Assembly: GCF_004138495.1 (NCBI RefSeq) | Contig: NZ_ML142858.1 | Coordinates: 76,539 to 85,073, forward strand | Direction: 5' to 3' | DNA: 8,535 nucleotides | From: Phytoactinopolyspora endophytica | GTDB taxonomy: Bacteria > Actinomycetota > Actinomycetes > Jiangellales > Jiangellaceae | In this document: piece after piece, positions 1-4,504 of the stretch | How positions within the stretch are numbered: position 1 is the stretch's first letter | Layout: every line of letters begins with the position of its first letter | The notes under the pieces: generated by a model | Seen by the model: only the letters and a program-made list of their open reading frames with translations | The model's database searches: none | Told to the model about the DNA's origin: nothing | Made by a program: the position numbers and the translations under genes

Positions 1-148
1 GGGCCGCCACGGCGAACGGGCGCATCGCCGGGGGCGCGGTGAGGTCGAGGGCTGTCACGGAACCGGTACGAGCGTCGGCGACGGCTGAGCGGAGTGTGGG
101 GTCGCCGTCGTCGTCCAGCAGGGTGTGGAGCAGACCTGTGAGCGTCAT
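1..148 (-). CDS. mfd: Transcription-repair coupling factor Mfd, N-terminal fragment
   Basis: This is the first 49 codons of a leftward gene that runs off the left edge. The translation begins MTLTGLLHTLLDD and continues through DLTAPPAMRPFAVAA. A short helical start followed by a D-L-x-x-P-P-A-x-R-P-F-x-V-A-A segment is how I remember the N-terminus of actinobacterial Mfd proteins, just before the UvrB-like damage-recognition domain. Mfd is a large cytoplasmic ATP-dependent translocase that removes RNA polymerase stalled at DNA lesions and recruits UvrA. The ATG at 146-148 has a purine-rich GAAGGA just upstream on the minus strand, with a rather short spacer. None of the diagnostic helicase motifs lie inside the window, so the identification rests on the N-terminal pattern alone. 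The rest of the gene should be found to the left. Confidence 0.68.
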   Translation of the reverse strand, partial: MTLTGLLHTLLDDDGDPTLRSAVADARTGSVTALDLTAPPAMRPFAVAA

Positions 149-270
149 GATCCTTCGTCCGTCATCGGATGAACTCGATGGTCATCAAACCTGCCGGCCG
201 GACAAGGACTTCCTGACGCTGACCTTCTGGCGTCCTGGTGCCCACCGGCGTTGACGATCATCGGACTAGC

Positions 271-286
271 GCGCCCGCGAGGGCGC
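271..286. repeat. Perfect 6-bp GC hairpin with a GCGA loop
   Basis: GCGCCC (271-276) and GGGCGC (281-286) are perfect reverse complements flanking the tetranucleotide GCGA, a GNRA-type loop on the plus strand. There is no T-run after it on either strand, so a classical intrinsic terminator is not supported. A role in the leader RNA of the rightward transcript or simple GC coincidence are both possible. Confidence 0.45.
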
Positions 287-293
287 ACGACAT

Positions 294-321
294 CGCCCCC
301 GACTGCGAAGCGGTGGGGGTG
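294..321 (+). repeat. Second hairpin, C-tract paired with G-tract
   Basis: C296-C300 can pair with G315-G319. The stem extends outward by a G-U wobble (295/320) and a C-G pair (294/321), closing a 14-nt loop. It lies only 7 bp after the first hairpin and upstream of the candidate leader ORF. No U-tract follows, and its function is unknown. Confidence 0.35.
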
Positions 322-337
322 ACGGACCCGAGTGTAG

Positions 338-359
338 TGGCACTGTGCCCGGTTGGCAC
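338..359. promoter_or_regulatory. Operator-like TGGCAC repeat cluster
   Basis: TGGCAC occurs at 338-343 and again at 354-359, 16 bp apart. Between them GTGCC (345-349) is the reverse complement of GGCAC, so 339-349 forms an 11-bp palindrome (GGCAC-T-GTGCC) and 345-359 forms a second one (GTGCC-CGGTT-GGCAC). The right copy overlaps the weak TTGGCA -35 candidate for the SDR transcript. This arrangement would suit a dimeric DNA-binding protein, but no regulator can be assigned from sequence. Confidence 0.35.
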
Positions 360-403
360 GCCTGAAATCTGCCGGTCGGATGAACGACACATGGAGGGTG
401 ATC

Positions 404-496
404 ATGCGTGCCGATACCGCCCGACACAGTGCCGGACGCCCAACCGTGGCACGCCGGGGCGTCGATGCTGACGTACGGTGTGGTCTATGCGAGTAG
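404..496 (+). CDS. Candidate 30-residue leader ORF overlapping the SDR start
   Basis: ATG at 404-406 is preceded by GGAGGG (393-398) with a 5-nt spacer, one of the best Shine-Dalgarno matches in the window. The frame runs 30 codons to TAG at 494-496. The peptide starts MRADTARHSAGR and ends VRCGLCE, with two cysteines near the C-terminus. The stop lies 10 bases past the first base of the SDR start codon at 487, so the two frames overlap. The SDR gene itself has no good ribosome binding site, which fits translational coupling from this ORF. I do not recognise the peptide and it may not be conserved. The alternative is that the Shine-Dalgarno match is chance and the SDR mRNA is leaderless. Confidence 0.35.
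   Translation: MRADTARHSAGRPTVARRGVDADVRCGLCE
474..479 (+). promoter_or_regulatory. Possible leaderless -10 element for the SDR gene
   Basis: TACGGT fits the actinobacterial TANNNT -10 pattern and ends 7 bp before the ATG at 487, so transcription could begin at the start codon itself. No good -35 is visible. It competes with the alternative that translation is coupled to the leader ORF at 404-496. Confidence 0.25.
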
Positions 497-1140
497 TGAT
501 CGCCGGCGGGCATGGGCAGATCGCGTTGAGTCTCGAGCGGCAGCTCACGCTCCGCGCCGACGAGGCGATCGGCCTGGTGCGTAACCCTGACCATGCGGCG
601 GATCTCGCCGACGTGGGGGCGACCGCGGTCGTCCTCGACCTTGAGCAAGCGTCCGTCGACGAGGTCGTCGCCGAGCTCCACGGCGTCGACGCGGTCGTGT
701 TCGCCGCCGGAGCGGGACCAGGCAGCGGCGCGCCCCGCAAAGACACGGTCGATCGTGGCGCGGCGGTTCTGATGGCGGATGCGGCCGAGCAGGCGGGCGT
801 GCGGCGCTACATCTTGATCTCCTCGATGGGAGCGGGCGGAGAGCCCCCGCCCGGCACGGACGACGTGTTCGCTGCGTACCTGCGGGCCAAGCGCGCCAGC
901 GAAGAAGACCTGCGCATGCGCGACCTCGATTGGACCATCCTGCGTCCCGGGCGGTTGACCAACGACGACGGCACGGGCCGGGTCACGCTGTCCGACTCCG
1001 CGCAGCGTGGTGCTGTGCCGCGGGAGGACGTCGCCGCCGTCGTCGTCGGCCTGCTTGATACGCCGTCCACCGCGGGTGCGACGCTGGAGCTGGTCGCAGG
1101 CGACGTTCCGGTCGCGGAAGCAATCGCCCAGCTTGCTTGA
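487..1140 (+). CDS. Atypical SDR-family NAD(P)-binding oxidoreductase
   Basis: The 217-residue product begins MRVVIAGGHGQIA, a Rossmann glycine motif at residues 7-12 with the first strand at 2-6. The second strand ends in VRNP (residues 31-34), where the arginine is typical of NADPH-preferring members. DLEQ (51-54) follows the third strand and VVFAAGAGPGSG (70-81) the fourth. A YLRAK stretch (Tyr131, Lys135) with Ser112-Ser113 upstream matches the SDR YxxxK/Ser pattern. TILRPGRL (150-157) is the usual substrate-side loop of this group. The whole fits the YhfK/YwnB-like 'NAD(P)-binding SDR' family of cytoplasmic proteins with unproven substrates. ATG at 487 is chosen over the in-frame GTG at 478 because the Rossmann fold begins right there. 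There is no clear Shine-Dalgarno. TACGGT at 474-479, 7 bp upstream, could be the -10 of a leaderless transcript. The gene ends 8 bp from the convergent hydrolase gene. Confidence 0.82.
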   Translation: MRVVIAGGHGQIALSLERQLTLRADEAIGLVRNPDHAADLADVGATAVVLDLEQASVDEVVAELHGVDAVVFAAGAGPGSGAPRKDTVDRGAAVLMADAAEQAGVRRYILISSMGAGGEPPPGTDDVFAAYLRAKRASEEDLRMRDLDWTILRPGRLTNDDGTGRVTLSDSAQRGAVPREDVAAVVVGLLDTPSTAGATLELVAGDVPVAEAIAQLA

Positions 1141-1148
1141 AACGGTTC

Positions 1149-1955
1149 CTAGCCGTCGTTCTCACTTTCGGCAAAGAACTCTGCAAGGACCGGCGCGAGG
1201 ATGTCGTCAGGCACAACATGCCCCTGGCCTTCGAGGCTCTGGTGGCGTCCATTCTTCAAGGCGGCCGCGATCGCCCGGCCCACGTCGATCATCCAGTCCG
1301 GGGTCTCTCCGCCAGTCAGGACCAGCCCGGGGACGGACACGCCACGGGCCTGGTCGGCGGGGGTCAGGCCGGCTCTGCTGCGAGGACTCATGACTTCGAA
1401 GGGGTCGTAGGTCAGGGTCGGTGCGTTGGCGATCATCGCCGGGTCTTGGCTCATGTGTGTGACGAGCTCTTCGGGCAGCCCGGTTTGCGAGAAGAAGGTC
1501 TCGATAGCCTCGCTCCTACGGTCCTGGGCGAGCAGCCTCCTTATCTTCTCGCCCTCCTCTTCCTCGAATTGACGCTGCTCAGGGGTGTCGGGGCCGAATG
1601 GTGGCTCGTGCAGGACGAACCGGTCGATGGGGAGGCCACGTTCTGCCGCGTGGAGGACCAGGCCGGCACCTGACGAGTGGCCGTACACCGACGCGGTGCC
1701 GCCCGACGCGGAGATCAAAGCGTCGAGATCCTCGATCTCACGGTTCACGGCGTACGGGGCTGTGTCACCGCTGCCGCCACGGCCGCGCCGATCGTAGTTG
1801 ACGACGGTGAAGCGCTCGGCCAAACGCTCAGCCAGGGACCGATACGTCGTTCGGTCCTGGAGTGCGCCTGCGACGAGGATGACCGGCCGGCCGGTTCCGA
1901 AACGGTCGAACACGATCCGGGTTCCATCCTTCGACGTGACCTGTTCCTCGGGCAT
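1149..1955 (-). CDS. Alpha/beta hydrolase
   Basis: The 268-residue product has the alpha/beta-hydrolase fold markers in order. VILVAGALQDRTTY (residues 25-38) carries the oxyanion-side turn, and NYDRRGRGGSGD (53-64) is the classic loop after the third strand. GHSSG (92-96) is the nucleophile elbow with Ser94, LTGGETPDWM (213-222) is the strand that normally leads to the catalytic acid, and GQGH (243-246) supplies His246. Which acidic residue completes the triad is not certain. A Glu-rich helix at 131-137 lies in the cap region. There is no signal peptide, so the enzyme is cytoplasmic; the substrate (an ester, amide or similar) is unknown. The start is secure because AGGAGG sits 6 nt upstream of the ATG on the minus strand (complement at 1961-1966). 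The gene is divergent from a TetR regulator, its probable controller, and convergent with the SDR gene. Confidence 0.88.
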   Translation of the reverse strand: MPEEQVTSKDGTRIVFDRFGTGRPVILVAGALQDRTTYRSLAERLAERFTVVNYDRRGRGGSGDTAPYAVNREIEDLDALISASGGTASVYGHSSGAGLVLHAAERGLPIDRFVLHEPPFGPDTPEQRQFEEEEGEKIRRLLAQDRRSEAIETFFSQTGLPEELVTHMSQDPAMIANAPTLTYDPFEVMSPRSRAGLTPADQARGVSVPGLVLTGGETPDWMIDVGRAIAAALKNGRHQSLEGQGHVVPDDILAPVLAEFFAESENDG

Positions 1956-1987
1956 CGGTGCCTCCTAGAGCCGTCCTGTGAAACTAA

Positions 1988-2043
1988 ACTAAACGGTACG
2001 GTAGCAGGGCGAGCAGGGCCGCCTCAACACTGAACCGTTTAGT
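1988..2043. promoter_or_regulatory. Inverted TetR operator half-sites between hydrolase and tetR
   Basis: ACTAAACGGT (1988-1997) and its exact reverse complement ACCGTTTAGT (2034-2043) lie in inverted orientation with 36 bp between them. The right copy continues into an 11-bp palindrome, GTTTAGTAAAC (2037-2047). The left copy continues outward as a short AAACT direct repeat (1981-1993). The left half-site overlaps the proposed start of the hydrolase transcript, and the right one lies just upstream of tetR. Inference: the divergent TetR protein binds here and represses both genes. Confidence 0.6.
1998..2027 (-). promoter_or_regulatory. Promoter of the alpha/beta hydrolase gene
   Basis: Read on the minus strand, TTGAGG (complement at 2022-2027) is followed after 18 bp by TACCGT (complement at 1998-2003), a good actinobacterial -35/-10 pair (TANNNT). 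The predicted transcription start falls near 1991, inside the left ACTAAACGGT half-site, so a bound repressor would block it. Confidence 0.5.
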
Positions 2044-2071
2044 AAACTGCTTCGCCAAAGGAGGGCCGACG

Positions 2072-2710
2072 ATGGACAGGACAGCGACAGAGGCCGGTAC
2101 TGGCCGTTCCGTGCGCAAGCGGGCGACGATTCTCGAGGCGGCGCGCGCCGTGTTCCTCAGCAACGGATATGCCGGCGCAAGCATGGACGAGATCGCCGCT
2201 CGCGCAGCCGTGTCCAAGCCGACGGTCTACAAGAACTTCGGTGACAAACAGGGCTTGTTTACGGCCATCATCACCGGTGACATCTCGGAGGCCGAGCAAC
2301 GTTCACAGACGTTCGTCGAGGCGCTGTCGCGCAGCGAGGACATCGAGGTGAGCCTACGTAAGTTCGCCCGCCGTCATATCACCGTGGTGACGCAGCCACA
2401 CCTGATCAAGATCCGTCGCCTGGTCATTGCCGAGGCCGATCGCTTCCCTGAGCTGGCCCGCACATGGTACGAAGCCGCACCAGGCCGCGCCCATGCCAAC
2501 CTCGCCGAGCTGTTCCGGGAGATCGCCGAGCAGGGACGGCTGAACGTGCCCGACCCGATGCTCGCCGCCGAGCACTTCAACTGGCTGGTCCTGTCTATCC
2601 CGCTCAACAAGGCGATGTTTCTTGGCAGTCACACCCATTTCAGCCGTACCACTTTGCACCGCTATGCCGATGAAGCCGTCCGCATCTTTCTCGCCGCCTA
2701 CGGAGCTTGA
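2072..2710 (+). CDS. TetR/AcrR-family transcriptional regulator
   Basis: The 212-residue product has a TetR-type helix-turn-helix domain at about residues 15-62. Helix 1 is TILEAARAVFLSNGY (19-33), and the recognition segment is MDEIAARAAVSKPTVYKNFGDKQGLF (38-63), with the usual VSKPTVYKNF core. The C-terminal half (about 75-210) is all-helical. It carries an FPELARTWYEAAPGRA stretch and a final ...AADEAVRIFL-like helix resembling the AefR-like TetR C-terminal ligand-binding domain. The ATG at 2072 has AAAGGAGGG (2057-2065) upstream, a strong Shine-Dalgarno that fixes the start. The gene is divergent from the alpha/beta hydrolase, and the 116-bp gap holds matching inverted half-sites. Autoregulation and repression of the hydrolase are inferred. 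The ligand is unknown. Confidence 0.9.
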   Translation: MDRTATEAGTGRSVRKRATILEAARAVFLSNGYAGASMDEIAARAAVSKPTVYKNFGDKQGLFTAIITGDISEAEQRSQTFVEALSRSEDIEVSLRKFARRHITVVTQPHLIKIRRLVIAEADRFPELARTWYEAAPGRAHANLAELFREIAEQGRLNVPDPMLAAEHFNWLVLSIPLNKAMFLGSHTHFSRTTLHRYADEAVRIFLAAYGA

Positions 2711-2760
2711 TCATCGCGCCGACGGCCTGGTTGCCTCGATGTAGCGCGCCAGTGCCCACG

Positions 2761-2766
2761 TAGGCT
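2761..2766 (+). promoter_or_regulatory. Leaderless -10 element of the CysC-like gene
   Basis: TAGGCT matches the actinobacterial TANNNT -10 consensus and ends 7 bp before the GTG at 2774, so the transcript probably begins at the start codon. There is no Shine-Dalgarno to compete with this reading. A -35 is not evident at the right distance; TTGCCT at 2731-2736 is too far away. Confidence 0.5.
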
Positions 2767-2773
2767 TAGGCGC

Positions 2774-4144
2774 GTGAACGATGCGCCCGTGACGCAACCG
2801 CCGAGCACCACGCCGGATCCGGTGACGCTGGCCGAGGTCGAGCTCGCCTTGTTCGGCATCGGATCGATGACGGTCACCGTCCATGTCCCGCCGAAGATTG
2901 GGGGCGAGGCGACGCAGACCGGCCGGATGATCATCACTGACCGCGAGGGCGCCCCGGTCGCCGCGCTCCTCGTCGGAACCGTGTCGGGCAGCTTCGGTGT
3001 GCCCGCTCCGTCGGCGGGCGACGCTGCGTCGGGGGATGCCGAGTCCGGGGACACGGACCGAGACGTCACCATCCCGATATCTGGTTCGGTCGAGCGCATC
3101 AGCGGCGGAGGCGATGAAGGCTCAGCCGATGAGCATTCGCCGGGCCCGTATCCGTGGCTGCGGCTCACCCCTGGTCAGGCTCGGTTCGACGGGGCGGCGG
3201 CAATCGTCGGGCATGACCCCGTCGACGTATACGCCCTCGATGCGGTCGACCCGGATCGTGCGCTGCTGCTCGCTGTGCTGGACGGGCCGCGAGCAGTACC
3301 CGGGCCGGATGCGCCGGCCGTCGTGCGTGCCGCCCTGGGTCTGTGTGACCGGCTGCGAGAGCAGGGCCGATCAGCGGACGTCGTGCTGGTACCGGCCCCT
3401 CAGTATGGCGACGCGCGTGACGACAAGGTCGCGGACGCGGTGGCCGAGGCGTACGGCACGGAGCGGGTGCGGGCCGACCGGGCGCCCAACCGTGAGCAGC
3501 TCTTCGCCGGGCTCGACGGGCGAGCTGAACTGCCGGTCTCCGAGTGGCCTCGGTCCAGTCTCGACGCATGGCGGCGGTGGCGGCCGCCGCGGAGCGAGCG
3601 TGGTCTCGTCGTCTTCTTCACCGGCTTGTCCGGTTCGGGCAAGTCGACGGTGGCCAGGGCCGTCGTCGACCGGCTGAACGAGATGACCGACCGGACCATC
3701 ACGTTGCTTGACGGTGACATCGTCCGCCGGCACCTGTCGGCCGGGCTTGGGTTCTCGCGGGTCGACCGGGACCGGAACATCGAGCGGATCGGCTTCGTGG
3801 CGGCTGAGATCGCCCGGCACGGTGGGATCACCGTCTGCGCTCCGATCGCCCCGTTCGCGGCGACGCGGGCCCGGGTGCGGGCCATGGCCGAGGCCGGCGG
3901 AGACTTCCTGCTGGTGCACGTCGCGACGCCTTTGGAAGAGTGCGAGCGCAGGGACCGCAAGGGACTCTACGCACGAGCTCGCAAGGGCGAGATCGCCGAC
4001 TTCACCGGCATCTCAAGCCCGTACGAGGAACCAGACGACGCAGACCTAGTCCTCGACACTACGCACGTCACCATCCCGCAAGCCCGTGACACCGTGCTCG
4101 ACCTGCTGTCGAACGGTGGTTGGGTCCGTCCGTACGGAGCATAG
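2774..4144 (+). CDS. cysC: Adenylyl-sulfate (APS) kinase with a long unassigned N-terminal half
   Basis: The C-terminal 180 residues of this 456-residue protein are a complete APS kinase, which phosphorylates adenylyl sulfate with ATP to give PAPS. The markers are a Walker A GLSGSGKST (284-292), DGDIVRRHLSAGLGFS (313-328), DRDRNIERIGFVA (331-343), CAPIAP (355-360, the place of the usual 'FISP' segment), KGLYARARKGEIADFTG (396-412) and SSPYEEP. The N-terminal ~275 residues occupy the position that ATP sulfurylase occupies in fused sulfurylase-kinase proteins. I do not see the sulfurylase HNPxHxGH or QxRN motifs; the nearest stretches are GQARFD (134-139) and GHDPVD (146-151). Residues 79-124 are a Gly/Asp/Ser-rich low-complexity insertion. 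No cysD, cysN or cysH gene is adjacent. GTG at 2774 is chosen because a TAGGCT -10 lies 7 bp upstream. Kinase assignment is firm; the N-terminal function is unknown. Confidence 0.87.
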   Translation: MNDAPVTQPPSTTPDPVTLAEVELALFGIGSMTVTVHVPPKIGGEATQTGRMIITDREGAPVAALLVGTVSGSFGVPAPSAGDAASGDAESGDTDRDVTIPISGSVERISGGGDEGSADEHSPGPYPWLRLTPGQARFDGAAAIVGHDPVDVYALDAVDPDRALLLAVLDGPRAVPGPDAPAVVRAALGLCDRLREQGRSADVVLVPAPQYGDARDDKVADAVAEAYGTERVRADRAPNREQLFAGLDGRAELPVSEWPRSSLDAWRRWRPPRSERGLVVFFTGLSGSGKSTVARAVVDRLNEMTDRTITLLDGDIVRRHLSAGLGFSRVDRDRNIERIGFVAAEIARHGGITVCAPIAPFAATRARVRAMAEAGGDFLLVHVATPLEECERRDRKGLYARARKGEIADFTGISSPYEEPDDADLVLDTTHVTIPQARDTVLDLLSNGGWVRPYGA

Positions 4145-4177
4145 CGCTGTAGGCGTCAAGTCAAGCTAGACAGAAAA

Positions 4178-4197
4178 CGTCAAGCGTACTCTTGACG
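4178..4197 (+). terminator. Candidate hairpin terminator after the CysC-like gene
   Basis: CGTCAAG (4178-4184) and CTTGACG (4191-4197) form a perfect 7-bp stem around the 6-nt loop CGTACT, 33 bp after the stop codon. No T-run follows, which is common for actinobacterial terminators but weakens the call. An extra CGTCAAG copy lies at 4154-4160. The TTGACG at 4192-4197 could instead act as a rightward -35 with TACCAA (4214-4219). Confidence 0.35.
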
Positions 4198-4266
4198 GTC
4201 CCGGGGTAAGAAGTACCAACGCGAAGCCAGTGGAAACATGTTCATGGTCGTCGTATCTTCGAACGC

Positions 4267-4500
4267 GTGATCATCCGTTGCATCGCTGATGTTCCCGAGG
4301 AAGACACGGTCCCGGCGACAGGGCAAGGGCCCTGTAGGGCAGTTGAGGAGTCCGCTACCAGGCTGAGCGCGGACCGGCTATGTGCAGAAAAAGTTGCGGC
4401 CCCGGCGACATGGCCTGAAGACCAGGGGTCCACCGGGGCGTCTGCCGGCCACAATATCAAGCGGGCCGCGTGCCATGCCGGTGTCGATCGTGCAGGCTAG
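4267..4500 (+). CDS. Doubtful 77-residue ORF with a leaderless-type promoter
   Basis: GTG at 4267 is preceded by TATCTT (4254-4259), a TANNNT -10, with exactly 7 bp between, the same geometry as the CysC-like gene. The frame ends at TAG 4498-4500, 4 bp before the next start codon at 4505. The peptide begins MIIRCIADVPEEDTV and has four cysteines (residues 5, 23, 39, 69) but no recognisable family. Against it, third-position G+C is low for this genome, rare codons such as AGG and CTA occur, and the stretch has strong RNA structure. The 90-bp-spaced repeat falls in frame. It could equally be an untranslated leader. Confidence 0.2.
   Translation: MIIRCIADVPEEDTVPATGQGPCRAVEESATRLSADRLCAEKVAAPATWPEDQGSTGASAGHNIKRAACHAGVDRAG
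4307..4414. repeat. Direct repeat pair with exact 90-bp period
   Basis: CGGTCCCGGCGACAGGGC (4307-4324) and CGGCCCCGGCGACATGGC (4397-4414) match at 16 of 18 positions, including an identical 10-bp core CCCGGCGACA. The spacing is exactly 90 bp, which is 30 codons of the doubtful ORF. Confidence 0.5.
4318..4335 (+). repeat. Hairpin ACAGGGC-AAGG-GCCCTGT
   Basis: A perfect 7-bp GC-rich stem with a 4-nt AAGG loop lies inside the spacer upstream of the coiled-coil protein gene. It overlaps the first copy of the 90-bp-spaced repeat. Terminator, leader RNA structure or chance cannot be separated from sequence alone. Confidence 0.4.
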
Positions 4501-4504
4501 GGGC

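Larger units (their letters stand above)
149..403. other. Divergent spacer between mfd and the SDR gene
   Basis: No convincing protein gene lies in this stretch. Open frames that cross it are mostly antisense to the SDR gene and show no family resemblance. It must hold the mfd promoter (leftward) and the SDR promoter (rightward), but I see no clear -35/-10 pair for either. A possible rightward pair is TTGGCA at 353-358 with TCGGAT at 376-381 (17-bp spacer), which is weak. The spacer also contains two hairpins (271-286 and 294-321) and a GGCAC repeat cluster (338-359), listed separately. Confidence 0.6.
4145..4504. other. Structured spacer downstream of the CysC-like gene
   Basis: About 360 bp without a confidently assigned gene. 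It contains a terminator-like hairpin (4178-4197), two near-identical 18-bp segments exactly 90 bp apart (4307-4324 and 4397-4414), a 7-bp GC hairpin (4318-4335) and a long-range stem. In the stem, GCCCCGG (4399-4405) pairs with CCGGGGC (4433-4439), enclosing a small GACC/GGTC hairpin (4420-4430). Third codon positions of the one open frame here are noticeably poorer in G+C than in the neighbouring genes. No riboswitch or known RNA family was recognised. Confidence 0.5.

Noticed and set aside
145..681. 178-codon leftward open frame across the mfd/SDR spacer
   Set aside because: More than a third is antisense to the well-supported SDR gene. It has no recognisable domain and no convincing ribosome binding site, and long shadow frames are common in high-GC DNA.
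4382..4504. N-terminal extension of the coiled-coil protein from ATG 4382
   Set aside because: The extra 41 residues are Arg/Pro-rich without family resemblance. The conserved domain starts at the ATG at 4505, with a plausible -10 just upstream.
4145..4504. tRNA, tmRNA, 4.5S RNA or a known riboswitch in the spacer
   Set aside because: No cloverleaf, no CCA-proximal stem, no SRP GGAAGG-type loop and no known aptamer core were seen; only generic hairpins.
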